Part shown: one piece after another, positions 55,975 to 64,000 of the stretch
Layout: the number at the start of each line of letters is the position of its first letter
Numbering within the stretch: the stretch's first letter is position 1
Assembly: GCF_044464525.1 (NCBI RefSeq)
Contig: NZ_JBIQLE010000017.1
Span: 14,031 to 78,030, forward strand
Source of the DNA: Pusillimonas sp044464525
Lineage (GTDB): Bacteria; Pseudomonadota; Gammaproteobacteria; Burkholderiales; Burkholderiaceae_B
Length of the DNA stretch: 64,000 bases
Direction of reading: 5' to 3'
Notes under the pieces: generated by a model
Database searches by the model: none
The model's input: the letters and a program-made list of their open reading frames with translations, nothing else
What the model was told of the DNA's origin: nothing
Position numbers and translations under genes: made by a program

Positions 55975-57159
55975 ATGACCTCCTCAGCATCTTCTTCATC
56001 ATCGCGCCGGCCGCCACGTGTAAAGTACGGCCGGCGTTTGCGGCCGCTTGTATATCAAGCCTTGTTGCTGGCCGCAGTGGGGTTGGCGGTGTGGTTTCTC
56101 GTGGCCAATACCCTGGCCAACCTGCAGGCGCGCAATATTTCCACAGGCTTCGGTTTTCTTGGAGACGAGGCCGGCTTTGCGATCGGCGAGAGCGTGGTCG
56201 CCTACTCACCGAACGATACCTATGGCCGGGCTCTTTGGGTCGGCGTATTGAATACTTTGCGCGTCGCCGCAATAGGCATCATCGCCGCCACGCTGCTTGG
56301 CACCATGTTGGGCCTTGCGCGCTTATCGCGCAATTGGCTCGTGACAGGCGTGGCGGGGGCTTATATCGAGCTTATGCGCAATGTACCGTTGCTTTTGCAT
56401 CTGCTGTTCTGGTATGCCCTCATCACCGAAAGCACGCCTGGTCCGCGCCAGGCTTTCAACCCTCTTCCCGGGGTGTATCTGTCGAACCGCGGGTTGGCGA
56501 TTCCCTGGGTTCAGGGCGAGTCCATCGGCGTGTTGGCCTGGGTGGCGGCGGCATCTTTGGTGTTGTATGCCGCCTACGGGCTGTGGACGGCGAGAAGGCG
56601 AAAGAGGGGCGGCAGCGTTGCGATGCCCGCCTGGGGTGCCGGGATTGTGCTTGTGGCCTTGCCGGTAATCGCCTGGGTCGGTACCGGCGGTTCGATGCAA
56701 TGGCAGTCGCCCGAGCTTAAGGGGTTCAATTTCCAGGGCGGCCTTACCCTAAGCCCTGAATTTGCGGCCTTGCTGATTGGGCTGGTGCTGTACACCACGG
56801 CGTTCGTCGCCGAAGTGGTGCGATCGGGAATCCAGGCCATTGGCCGCGGCCAATGGGAGGCGGGCCGTGCTCTGGGGCTTGCCCCGGCGCAGGTGCTGCG
56901 CCTGATCGTATTGCCACAGGCGTTGAGGGTTATTGTTCCGCCCATGACAAGCCAGTATCTCAACCTTACGAAGAACAGCTCGCTTGCCGTTGCCATCGGC
57001 TACCCGGACATAGTGTCCATTGCCAACACCACATTGAATCAGACAGGACAGGCCGTGGAGGGGGTCATGATCATCATGGCCGCCTACCTGACTGTCAGTC
57101 TTTCAATTTCGGTGCTGATGAACTGGTACAACCGGCGCATCGCCTTGGTGGAGCGCTGA
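55975..57159 (+). CDS. General amino-acid ABC permease, AapQ-like
   Basis: This protein of about 394 residues (from 55975) is an inner-membrane permease of the polar amino-acid uptake family. It has about eight membrane spans and the EAA loop with SGIQAIGRGQWEAGRALGLAPAQVLRLIVLPQALRVIVPPM. The long extra loop (about residues 150-260) is characteristic of AapQ/BztB. The frame is open to 55711, but that upstream part is Arg/Ala-rich and not homologous. aapM follows 1 base after the stop. Confidence 0.85.
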   Translation: MTSSASSSSSRRPPRVKYGRRLRPLVYQALLLAAVGLAVWFLVANTLANLQARNISTGFGFLGDEAGFAIGESVVAYSPNDTYGRALWVGVLNTLRVAAIGIIAATLLGTMLGLARLSRNWLVTGVAGAYIELMRNVPLLLHLLFWYALITESTPGPRQAFNPLPGVYLSNRGLAIPWVQGESIGVLAWVAAASLVLYAAYGLWTARRRKRGGSVAMPAWGAGIVLVALPVIAWVGTGGSMQWQSPELKGFNFQGGLTLSPEFAALLIGLVLYTTAFVAEVVRSGIQAIGRGQWEAGRALGLAPAQVLRLIVLPQALRVIVPPMTSQYLNLTKNSSLAVAIGYPDIVSIANTTLNQTGQAVEGVMIIMAAYLTVSLSISVLMNWYNRRIALVER

Positions 57160-57160
57160 T

Positions 57161-58231
57161 ATGGCCGGGCATGCAAGCGCTATTTCGGCGCACTCTGCTC
57201 GCAAGTCTGTTTTTCGGCGTCTTGCCGACGGGCTTTTCGCGACGCCCCTGAATGCTTTGTTGACGGCATTGGTGGTTTGGTTGCTGCTAATGACTGTGCC
57301 GGCGGCTGTAGAGTGGCTGCTCATCGATGCAAATTTCCGGGCTGGCTCTGCGTCGGAGTGCCGCGCCGCCTCGGGCGCGTGCTGGTCGTTCATCGCCCAC
57401 AAGCATAGGCTGATTCTGTTCGGCATCTATCCCTACGACGAACAATGGCGGCCATTGCTTGCTACTTTTATTCTTATCGCCCTGGTTGTTTGCACCTGCC
57501 TGCGCCGGTTCTGGCACGCCTGGCTGGCGGGCATTTGGGTGGTGGCGCTTGCCTGTGCGGGAGTATTGATGTGGGGCGGCGTGTTCGGCTTGGCGCCGGT
57601 TGAAAATCGCCTTTGGGGTGGCTTGCCCTTGACGCTGATGCTGGCCGTTTTCGGTGTGGCGGGGGCTTTTCCGCTGGGTGTACTGCTGGCGCTTGGACGC
57701 CGCTCGGAACTGCCTGCCATCAAGGCTCTTTGCGTGGTGTATATCGAACTGATCCGCGGCGTGCCGCTGATCAGCCTGCTGTTCATGTCGTCGGTAATGC
57801 TGCCCTTGTTCCTGCCCGAGGGGCTCTCCATCGACAAGCTGCTCAGAGCCCAGGTCGCCATCATCATGTTCGCCGCCGCCTACGTTGCCGAGACCGTAAG
57901 GGGGGGCTTGCAGGCCATACCCAAAGGTCAATACGAGGGGGCCGCATCGTTGGGGCTGGGTTATTGGCAATCGATGGGAAGCGTGATCTTGCCGCAGGCG
58001 CTGACAGTTGTGGTCGGCCCGCTCGTAGGCATATTCATTTCATTGTTCAAGGACACTTCTCTAGTCATGATCATCGGCATCTTCGATCTTACCCAGGCGG
58101 CGAAGGCGGCTATCGCCGACCCTCAATGGCAGGGTTTCAGCACCGAGGCCTACTTGTTCATTGCGGGCATTTATTTCGTTTTTTGCTATGCCATGTCGCG
58201 CTATAGCAAAGTGCTGGAACGCGCCCGATAA
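57161..58231 (+). CDS. General amino-acid ABC permease, AapM-like
   Basis: This 356-residue permease has about eight membrane spans and the EAA loop GGLQAIPKGQYEGAASLGLGYWQSMGSVILPQAL. It pairs with the AapQ-like protein as the heteromeric membrane channel. The binding protein (AapJ) and ATPase (AapP), usually beside these genes, are not in this window. Confidence 0.85.
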   Translation: MAGHASAISAHSARKSVFRRLADGLFATPLNALLTALVVWLLLMTVPAAVEWLLIDANFRAGSASECRAASGACWSFIAHKHRLILFGIYPYDEQWRPLLATFILIALVVCTCLRRFWHAWLAGIWVVALACAGVLMWGGVFGLAPVENRLWGGLPLTLMLAVFGVAGAFPLGVLLALGRRSELPAIKALCVVYIELIRGVPLISLLFMSSVMLPLFLPEGLSIDKLLRAQVAIIMFAAAYVAETVRGGLQAIPKGQYEGAASLGLGYWQSMGSVILPQALTVVVGPLVGIFISLFKDTSLVMIIGIFDLTQAAKAAIADPQWQGFSTEAYLFIAGIYFVFCYAMSRYSKVLERAR

Positions 58232-58433
58232 ATAGCGCCAACGGCGTCACCTTTTAAATAAGTGTCAAGAACGTTGCAATAAGCAAACCGCCTTCAATGT
58301 GTATGGCTCATACTTGATGGTCCGGTACGCGGGGTCCGCCCCGTGGTGAATCCAACAGTTACATTTGTGAGTCCCTGGCCTTGCTAGCATAGGACGGCTG
58401 GGAGAGTTTTGTTAACGACAAGGAGAATCAAAA

Positions 58434-59105
58434 ATGAACAAATCTACGCGATTGACCCGCATGGCTGCATGCTTGTCCGCCGTGGCCTTGGTGGCCGGCT
58501 GCGCAAGCGTCAATGAAAGCATGAGTGGAATGAGTACGGGCGGCCGCACTGCCACGGGCGCCGGGGCCGGAGCGGCACTCGGGGCAGGATTGGGGGTTTT
58601 GATCGGAGACAGCAGCAAGGCAGCTTTGATTGGCGCCGGCATTGGGGCGGTGGCAGGCGGCATCGCCGGGTATAACTGGTCGGGTGTGAAGCAAGATGTG
58701 CAGCAGTCTGGCGCCAGCAATCTGGGCATTGATGTCATCGAGATGCCCGACGGCACTTTGAAGGTCAATATCCCCAGCCACGTATCGTTCGACACGGGCA
58801 AATATGATCTCAAACCTGAGCTTCTGCCGGTACTGGACAGCGTGGCCCGTGCTCTGGTCCAGCACCCAGAGCTGCGTGCCAAGGCCATTGGCTACACCGA
58901 CAGTACGGGCCCGGCATCCGTTAACCAGACCCTCTCGGTAAATCGGGCGCAGGCGGTTACCAACTATATTGGCAGCAAAGGCGTGGCGCCGGCCAACTTG
59001 ATGGTCGAGGGGCGCGGGCCAAGCAATCCGGTTGCAGACAACAATACCGCTGAAGGCCGCGCCATGAACCGCCGCGTCGAGCTGTTTTTGTACGCAGTTC
59101 AATAG
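58434..59105 (+). CDS. OmpA-family lipoprotein
   Basis: This 223-residue protein has a lipoprotein signal ending LVAGC (Cys at about residue 23), a glycine-zipper segment (about 40-85: GAGAGAALGAGLG.. GAGIGAVAGGIAG) that probably inserts in the outer membrane, and a C-terminal OmpA-like peptidoglycan-binding domain (about 100-223: SHVSFDTGKYDLKPELLPVLDSVAR.. RAQAVTNYI.. NRRVELFL). AAGGAG lies before the ATG. It anchors the outer membrane to the wall. Confidence 0.9.
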   Translation: MNKSTRLTRMAACLSAVALVAGCASVNESMSGMSTGGRTATGAGAGAALGAGLGVLIGDSSKAALIGAGIGAVAGGIAGYNWSGVKQDVQQSGASNLGIDVIEMPDGTLKVNIPSHVSFDTGKYDLKPELLPVLDSVARALVQHPELRAKAIGYTDSTGPASVNQTLSVNRAQAVTNYIGSKGVAPANLMVEGRGPSNPVADNNTAEGRAMNRRVELFLYAVQ

Positions 59106-59127
59106 CATCATTCTTCAGCAAGACGCC

Positions 59128-59156
59128 AAGGCCGGTTCGCAAGAGCCGGCCTTTTT
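59128..59156 (+). terminator. Terminator of the OmpA-family lipoprotein gene
   Basis: AAGGCCGGTTC (59128-59138) pairs with GAGCCGGCCTT (59143-59153) with one G-U pair, followed by TTT. It lies 23 bases after the stop and also faces the end of the XRE gene. Confidence 0.85.
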
Positions 59157-59172
59157 AACTGATCTTGCCTGC

Positions 59173-59565
59173 CTACGACTTTTGGATGAGTGAGGCGATC
59201 AGGCCGGCGATCGTGTTTTCGACCAGATTGCGATCGGTCTCGGTAAGTGACCAATATATTTCAGGCGAAATATCGCGAAACGGCCAATCGAGCACCGGCG
59301 GTTCCGGGTTGCCGTCGGCCAGGCCGTAGCGAGAACCAGCCAGCATGGGGGAATCGTGATCCATTGGCCCGACCCCTTCGGCCAACCACTGGGCGCTAAC
59401 TTTCAGTACCGAGGCCAGGCGGAATATGGCTTTGGGGAACCGGCGGGCATTGCTTTCATAATTAGCTACGGCGCCCTGCGAGATACCGCAGGCACGCGCC
59501 AATTCAGCTTGCGTCATCTGACGCAGCCCTCTGGCAAAACGAAGTCGATCGGCAAACGTATTCAC
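59173..59565 (-). CDS. XRE-family transcriptional regulator
   Basis: This 130-residue protein has a Cro/C1-type helix-turn-helix (residues 6-63: RLRFARGLRQMTQAELARACGISQGAVANYESN..) and an acidic C-terminal part (65-130) of unknown function. The start is GTG (59565-59563) with no clear ribosome site. A perfect inverted repeat, GTGATTGAAT/ATTCAATCAC, lies 5-30 bases upstream and may be its own operator. It is divergent from the winged-helix gene at 59685. Targets are unknown. Confidence 0.85.
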   Translation of the reverse strand: MNTFADRLRFARGLRQMTQAELARACGISQGAVANYESNARRFPKAIFRLASVLKVSAQWLAEGVGPMDHDSPMLAGSRYGLADGNPEPPVLDWPFRDISPEIYWSLTETDRNLVENTIAGLIASLIQKS

Positions 59566-59569
59566 ATAC

Positions 59570-59595
59570 GTGATTGAATCGGCTTATTCAATCAC
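59570..59595. promoter_or_regulatory. Perfect inverted repeat at the XRE start (candidate operator)
   Basis: GTGATTGAAT (59570-59579) and ATTCAATCAC (59586-59595) are perfect complements separated by the 6-base spacer CGGCTT. The repeat is centred between the divergent XRE and winged-helix genes, and about 20 bases from the XRE start. It fits a Cro-like dimer site. Confidence 0.6.
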
Positions 59596-59684
59596 ATTGG
59601 AGATATTCATTAATACGTTTGAAATAATTTAATGTAAAATCAAGTAACAATCTTTGCTTTGCTATGCCGGAAGGTCATGCAACC

Positions 59685-60431
59685 ATGGGTCCTGCAGTTC
59701 TTTTCTATACTCCCGACTCCGCTCCCGATTTGCCGGCACACGAGCAAGCTTTGGCCGAGCATGGTTATCGGCTTTGCCATTGCCCGGATACGGCAGCCCT
59801 TCGCTTGAGCCTGCGGCGCGAACTAGAGCTGGCGTCGCATACCAGGGACCCCGTCCTGGCGGTGTTGGCGGCAAGTGCTCCATTGAACCGTTCGGCGGCC
59901 AGCATTCTGGCGGCGACGCCGCAAGTGGGGGTGCTGGCATGCATTGATGCCTGCGACGACGCTACGCTTGCAACCACCTTGCAACTGGGGGTGGACATCT
60001 GGTGCCCCCGTACTTCCTCACCCCAGATTCTGGCATTGTCTCTGCATAGCCTGAAGCGTCGGCTCGAACGTTGCGAGCCCACCTCTGGTGCGCCAAAGGG
60101 TGTGCCTTGCGACTCGGACACCGAAGCGGGTTTCTGGGCTCTGAAAGATCAGGGCTGGGTGCTTGAGACGCCTGCGGGGAGGCTTGTTCGGCTCACTTCG
60201 GCCGAACGCCAGTTTGTGCTGGGCCTGGTTCAGCAAGCCAATCAGGCGGCTTCGCATGCCGAGCTGTTGCAGGCCCTGGGTCGCCATCAGCCCGACAGTG
60301 CCGCCGCGCGCTCAACGCTGGGGGTGCTGGTCAGCCGCCTGCGCCGTAAGGTGGCCGGGCACGGGGCAGAGCTGCCGGTCCGGTCGATACACAACCGGGG
60401 CTATATGTTTACCGCCGGCATCCGGTTGTAG
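59685..60431 (+). CDS. Pseudo-receiver winged-helix regulator (OmpR-type C-terminus)
   Basis: This protein of about 248 residues ends with an OmpR/PhoB-type winged helix (about 165-248: RLVRLTSAERQFVLGLVQQ.. RSTLGVLVSRLRRKV.. VRSIHNRGYMF). The N-terminal 130 residues have a receiver-like pattern (VGVLACIDACDD, LGVDIWCPRTSS, ILALSLHSLKRRL) but no clear phospho-acceptor site. I start at 59685 because GGAAGG lies 9 bases before it; an ATG at 59664 is also open. No sensor kinase is adjacent. Confidence 0.7.
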   Translation: MGPAVLFYTPDSAPDLPAHEQALAEHGYRLCHCPDTAALRLSLRRELELASHTRDPVLAVLAASAPLNRSAASILAATPQVGVLACIDACDDATLATTLQLGVDIWCPRTSSPQILALSLHSLKRRLERCEPTSGAPKGVPCDSDTEAGFWALKDQGWVLETPAGRLVRLTSAERQFVLGLVQQANQAASHAELLQALGRHQPDSAAARSTLGVLVSRLRRKVAGHGAELPVRSIHNRGYMFTAGIRL

Positions 60432-60476
60432 GCTGTTTTTGCCGCCGATGGCGGGCGGACCGTGAAGCGGTCAAGA

Positions 60477-61631
60477 TTACGCCTTCGTGGGACGGTGGTT
60501 GAAAACCATATTGTCGCGGTGGATCAGTTCGGTGTCCGACATGCTGCCCAGTATCTCAGCGATCTTGCTGCTGGGCTGGCGCATAATGCGGCGCGCATCG
60601 TTGGCCGAATAGTTGATTAGCCCCCGGCCATACTCGATGCCATGCTCATCGATGCAAGCCACCACATCGCCGCGTTCGAATTCGCCTTCGACGGCGATGA
60701 CCCCAATGGGGAGCAGGCTTTTGTGCCCCTGGGTCAAAGCTTTGACGGCGCCGTCGTCCAGCATCACTCTTCCGCGCATGCGAAGTTGATTCACCAACCA
60801 TCTTTGGCGGGCCGAGCGCACCGGAAGCAAGGCGCGCAGTTCGGTGCCAATGCGTTCGCCGTCGGCCAGTCGCAACAAGACATCCGGCTCGCGTCCCGAA
60901 GCGATGATGGTGCTGCCGCCGCTATTGGCCGCGCGCTTCGCCGCCAGCACCTTGGTCAGCATGCCGCCGGTTCCGATGCCGCTGCCCGCGCCGCCCGCCA
61001 TCGATTCCAAGGCCGGGTCGCCTGCCTGAGCCGTGCCGATCATCTGTGCCGATGGGTCTTTGCGAGGATCGGCGCTGTATAGGCCTGTTTGATCGGTAAG
61101 GATAATCAGCGTTTCGGCTTCGATCAGGTTGGTGACCAAGGCGCCAAGCGTGTCGTTGTCGCCCAGGCGGATTTCATCGGTAACCACGGTGTCGTTTTCG
61201 TTGACGATCGGCACCACTCCAAGGCTCAGCAATGTGTACAGCGTGCTGCGGGCGTTGAGATAGCGCCTGCGGTCGGAAAGGTCTTCGTGGGTGAGCAATA
61301 TTTGTGCGGTACGCAGCCCATGGTCGGCGAACGCCACTTCGTAGGCCTGGACCAAGCCCATTTGACCCACCGCCGCGGCCGCCTGCAGTTCATGCATGGT
61401 GTTGGGCCGGCGCGCCCAGCCAAGCCGGGCCATGCCTTCGGCGATGGCTCCGCTGGAGACCAGAACAACTTGTTTTCCCAAAGCATGCAAGGCGGCGATT
61501 TGTGCCGCCCATTGAGCCACCGCCGCCTGGTCCAGCCCGCGCCCTTCGTTGGTGACAAGGGAAGAGCCGACCTTCACGACGAGGCGCTTGGATTGAGGAA
61601 CGACCGGCTTGTTATTAGTGGCGGCGGACAT
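60477..61631 (-). CDS. proB: Glutamate 5-kinase
   Basis: This 384-residue enzyme phosphorylates glutamate for proline synthesis. It has RLVVKVGSSLVTNEGRG near the start, VNENDTVVTDEIRLGDNDTLGALV, SGIGTGGMLTKVLAAKRAANSG, and a C-terminal PUA domain (about 290-380). It follows obgE by 82 bases on the same strand. Confidence 0.96.
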   Translation of the reverse strand: MSAATNNKPVVPQSKRLVVKVGSSLVTNEGRGLDQAAVAQWAAQIAALHALGKQVVLVSSGAIAEGMARLGWARRPNTMHELQAAAAVGQMGLVQAYEVAFADHGLRTAQILLTHEDLSDRRRYLNARSTLYTLLSLGVVPIVNENDTVVTDEIRLGDNDTLGALVTNLIEAETLIILTDQTGLYSADPRKDPSAQMIGTAQAGDPALESMAGGAGSGIGTGGMLTKVLAAKRAANSGGSTIIASGREPDVLLRLADGERIGTELRALLPVRSARQRWLVNQLRMRGRVMLDDGAVKALTQGHKSLLPIGVIAVEGEFERGDVVACIDEHGIEYGRGLINYSANDARRIMRQPSSKIAEILGSMSDTELIHRDNMVFNHRPTKA

Positions 61632-61713
61632 CGGGCGGAACCCACTGTGATTGAACGAACGGCCTGGCGCCGCGACGAATCGGCTATTTTAACTATGGCC
61701 TGTGAACGGGGGC

Positions 61714-62826
61714 TTAATCAGACGGAGAAGCGCCGCGGGAGGGATCAAAGCGCGGGTCGTCCTCGACGGGCTTGCCTGCTGCGACGTCTTCCTTGCGTTG
61801 TTCGAGCGCTTTTTGCTGGTCGAGCCAATCTTGCAGCTTCCAGATCAAGGCTTGCGTGCCCTCGCCCGACAACGCGGATATGCCGAATACCGGACCGTCC
61901 CACTCCAGCTCGGCGCATAGTTGTTGGGTGAGGCCCTCGGGGTCGGCGACCATGTCAAGCTTGTTGAGCACCAGCCAGCGAGGCTTGGCGTAAAGATCGG
62001 CGTCGTAAAGGCGTAATTCTTCCACGATGGCGCGCGCGTCGGCCGCTGCCTGAGGTATCGGGTCGATGTCGGGATCGGGCGACGAGACGTCAACCAGATG
62101 AAGCAGGACGCGGGTGCGCGACAAATGGCGCAGGAATAGATGACCCAGCCCGGCGCCCTCGGAGGCTCCTTCGATCAGGCCCGGAATATCGGCGACCACG
62201 AAGCTGCGTGCGGCAGAGGTGCGCACCACGCCCAAATTGGGGTGCAGGGTGGTGAAGGGATAGTCGGCAATCTTGGGGCGGGCATTGGATATCTTGCTGA
62301 TCAGTGTGGATTTGCCGGCATTGGGAAGGCCAAGCAGGCCCACATCGGCCAGGATTTTTAGCTCGAGGCGCAACTTGCGTTGCTCGCCAGGCTTGCCGGG
62401 GGTGAATTGCCGGGGCGCCCGGTTGGTGCTGGATTTGAAATGCAGATTACCCATGCCGCCCTCGCCGCCGGCCGCCAAGGTGACTTTTTCGTCGTGGCGG
62501 TCGAGATCGAATAGCTGCTCGCCGGTATCGGCGTCGAGGATAGTGGTGCCCACAGGCACGCGCAGCACAATATCCGGCGCAGCTGCGCCGTACTGGTCGG
62601 AGCCGCGTCCGTTTTCGCCGTTTTTGGCGCGATGCAAGCGGGCGTAGCGGAAATCGACCAGCGTGTTGATGTTGCGGTCGGCGATGGCGTGGATGCTGCC
62701 GCCGCGGCCGCCGTCCCCGCCGTCCGGTCCGCCCTTGGGAATGAACTTTTCGCGGCGGAAGCTGGCGACGCCATTGCCGCCTTTTCCGGCGATGACCTCG
62801 ATGGTTGCCTCGTCTACGAATTTCAT
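61714..62826 (-). CDS. obgE: Obg family GTPase
   Basis: This 370-residue GTPase has the glycine-rich OBG fold (about 1-155, with KGGPDGGDGGRGGS), then the G domain: P-loop GLPNAGKS at 166-173, switch II DIPGLIEGASEGAGLG, and NKLD. The C-terminal tail is acidic. It acts in ribosome assembly. It lies downstream of rplU-rpmA. Confidence 0.96.
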   Translation of the reverse strand: MKFVDEATIEVIAGKGGNGVASFRREKFIPKGGPDGGDGGRGGSIHAIADRNINTLVDFRYARLHRAKNGENGRGSDQYGAAAPDIVLRVPVGTTILDADTGEQLFDLDRHDEKVTLAAGGEGGMGNLHFKSSTNRAPRQFTPGKPGEQRKLRLELKILADVGLLGLPNAGKSTLISKISNARPKIADYPFTTLHPNLGVVRTSAARSFVVADIPGLIEGASEGAGLGHLFLRHLSRTRVLLHLVDVSSPDPDIDPIPQAAADARAIVEELRLYDADLYAKPRWLVLNKLDMVADPEGLTQQLCAELEWDGPVFGISALSGEGTQALIWKLQDWLDQQKALEQRKEDVAAGKPVEDDPRFDPSRGASPSD

Positions 62827-62941
62827 GAGTGTTTTCTAGTAAAAATACAGGGGCCGCAAGACATGCGGCGGTCGGCGACAATGCCGGGCTTGCAGCAACC
62901 TTGCGGCTGGCAAGGCGCGAATCAATCTATTCTAGAACAAA

Positions 62942-62968
62942 AAAGCCCTGCCTCCGGGGCAGGGCTTT
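62942..62968 (-). terminator. Terminator between rpmA and obgE
   Basis: AAAGCCCTGCC (62942-62952) and GGCAGGGCTTT (62958-62968) are a perfect 11-bp stem with a 5-base loop. On the minus strand it is followed by a TTTTTT-type run. It would reduce read-through from rplU-rpmA into obgE. Confidence 0.8.
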
Positions 62969-62991
62969 GGGCTTGTCGCGTTGCGAAAAGC

Positions 62992-63252
62992 TTATTCGGC
63001 TGCTTCGACCGACACGGTGCGCTTGTTAAGCGCGCCTTTGATGCCGAACTTGACCTTGCCGTCGACCAGCGAGAACAGGGTGTGGTCTTTGCCGATTCCG
63101 ACGTTGCTGCCAGGGTGGAACTGAGTGCCGCGCTGGCGCACGATGATGGAACCGGCGTTGATGGCCTGGCCACCATACACTTTTACACCGAGTCGCTTAG
63201 CCTGTGAATCGCGACCGTTACGCGTAGAGCCGCCGCCTTTTTTCTGTGCCAT
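62992..63252 (-). CDS. rpmA: 50S ribosomal protein L27
   Basis: This 86-residue ribosomal protein starts MAQKKGGGSTRNGRDSQAKRLG and has the GGQAINAGSIIVRQRGT motif that reaches the peptidyl transferase centre. It follows rplU by 32 bases. Confidence 0.97.
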   Translation of the reverse strand: MAQKKGGGSTRNGRDSQAKRLGVKVYGGQAINAGSIIVRQRGTQFHPGSNVGIGKDHTLFSLVDGKVKFGIKGALNKRTVSVEAAE

Positions 63253-63284
63253 GTTTAGCTCCTGCTATGCAATACCGGGTTCGA

Positions 63285-63596
63285 TCAGGCCGTGATGGCT
63301 TCGATGCGAAGTTCGGTGTAGTTCTGACGATGGCCCTGGCGCTTTTGATAGTGCTTGCGACGGCGCATCTTGAAGATCTTGACCTTGTCATGCCGGCCTT
63401 GCGCAAGAACTGTTGCCTTGACCAGGGCACCGGAGACCAAAGGAGCGCCGATTTGCAGCTGCTCGCCCTCGCCAACGGATAAAACCTGATCCAGGGTGAT
63501 TTCTTGCCCAATGTCTGCCGGTATCTGTTCTACCTTAAGTTTTTGGCCGGTGGTAACTCGATACTGCTTACCGCCGGTTTTTATGACCGCGTACAT
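63285..63596 (-). CDS. rplU: 50S ribosomal protein L21
   Basis: This 103-residue ribosomal protein begins MYAVIKTGGKQYRVTTGQKLKVEQ and ends KIFKMRRRKHYQKRQGHRQ.. It is the first gene of rplU-rpmA, with a clear promoter at 63643-63672. Confidence 0.97.
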   Translation of the reverse strand: MYAVIKTGGKQYRVTTGQKLKVEQIPADIGQEITLDQVLSVGEGEQLQIGAPLVSGALVKATVLAQGRHDKVKIFKMRRRKHYQKRQGHRQNYTELRIEAITA

Positions 63597-63642
63597 GGGT
63601 TAACCTCAAAATGAAATTTTTGGCCAATATGCCAAGCCTGCT

Positions 63643-63672
63643 ATATTAACTTGCTTTTGTCAGCGAAGTCAA
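63643..63672 (-). promoter_or_regulatory. Promoter of rplU-rpmA
   Basis: On the minus strand, TTGACT (63672-63667, 5 of 6 for -35) and TAATAT (63648-63643) are 18 bases apart. The predicted start is near 63636, about 40 bases before the rplU ATG. Confidence 0.6.
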
Positions 63673-63737
63673 GAACATAGCGAGCCGGGGCCGGGGTGCT
63701 TCAGGCTGAGTTTGCCCTCGACGCACGGCCGGCCGGA

Positions 63738-64000
63738 TCAGGAGCGATAGTCGGCGTTGATGCTGACATAGTCGTGCGAAAAGTCGCAGGTGTAGACCGT
63801 TTCGCTTGCATTGCCACGGCCCAGTGCGATCCGCATGGGGATTTCAGCCTCTTGCATGACGCGCTGGCCGTCTTCTTCATGGTAGTCGGGGTGGCGTTGC
63901 CCTTGGCTGGCGACCAGCACGTCGCCAAGCCACAGGCTTACGCCCGAGACATCCAGGTCGGAAATGCCGGCGTAGCCGATTGCGGCAAGGATGCGGCCCA
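63738..64000 (-). CDS. argJ: Ornithine acetyltransferase / N-acetylglutamate synthase, 3' end
   Basis: Only the last 87 codons are in the window; the rest lies past base 64000. The C-terminus, with SETVYTCDFSHDYVSINADYRS, is the conserved ArgJ end. ArgJ recycles the acetyl group from N-acetylornithine to glutamate in arginine synthesis. The frame stays open to the window edge. Confidence 0.92.
   Translation of the reverse strand, partial: GRILAAIGYAGISDLDVSGVSLWLGDVLVASQGQRHPDYHEEDGQRVMQEAEIPMRIALGRGNASETVYTCDFSHDYVSINADYRS

Overview
The window looks like a chromosomal segment of a high-GC betaproteobacterium of the Alcaligenaceae (Bordetella / Pusillimonas / Achromobacter type). This placement rests on gene content and protein style (an atpHAGDC operon, metX-metW, an mreBCD-mrdA-rodA cluster, rplU-rpmA-obgE-proB) and was not tested by a search. 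It is mostly core genome: no insertion sequence, prophage, CRISPR array or integrase is visible.

Layout. 1-4932: end of the F1Fo ATP synthase operon (atpH partial, atpA, atpG, atpD, atpC). 5186-7102: an unusual Fis-type regulator and hemE. 7103-7413: an AT-rich gap with DnaA-box-like sites. 7414-11621: priA and rep, which touch. 11702-16010: gcvT-gcvP on the minus strand under a clear promoter and tandem glycine riboswitch, with no gcvH between them. 16197-18161: a 69-codon gene and a 3-hydroxyacyl-CoA dehydrogenase gene that diverge from a region holding two identical AGGGTATACCCT palindromes. 18400-22007: a membrane-anchored two-haem cytochrome, tRNA-Arg(CCG), and a SulP-Usp pair. 22420-30087: a TRIC/YicG-type membrane protein, a MscS channel, a metal-uptake cluster (DUF2946, TonB-dependent receptor, PepSY membrane protein) and an SNF transporter. 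30129-36880: gshA, a lipoprotein overlapped by an antisense stand-alone LuxR-type HTH gene, metX-metW, ampG-like and xth. 36911-41071: a lipoprotein, a methyltransferase, a large haem-oxygenase-like putative diiron enzyme and pyrE. 41076-44370: gatCAB. 44520-50187: mreB-mreC-mreD-mrdA-rodA. 50188-50735: a convergent gap with a 222-bp nested inverted-repeat element. 50736-53463: ftsE-ftsX-mutY. 53709-58231: a DUF1989 / YjiH pair and two amino-acid ABC permeases without their partner subunits. 58434-60431: an OmpA-family lipoprotein, an XRE regulator with a perfect inverted repeat at its start, and a pseudo-receiver winged-helix regulator. 60477-64000: rplU-rpmA-obgE-proB and the 3' end of argJ.

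How the genes work together. The two largest blocks serve energy conservation (ATP synthase) and cell shape and division (MreBCD-PBP2-RodA, FtsEX). Others serve replication restart (PriA, Rep), repair (MutY, Xth), C1 and amino-acid metabolism (Gcv, MetXW, ProB, ArgJ, GshA) and Gln-tRNA/Asn-tRNA amidation (GatCAB). The most unusual items are the haem-oxygenase-like enzyme at 38811, the palindrome pair at 16459-16504, the nested inverted repeat at 50413-50634, the riboswitch-controlled gcvTP without gcvH, and the XRE operator-like repeat at 59570-59595.
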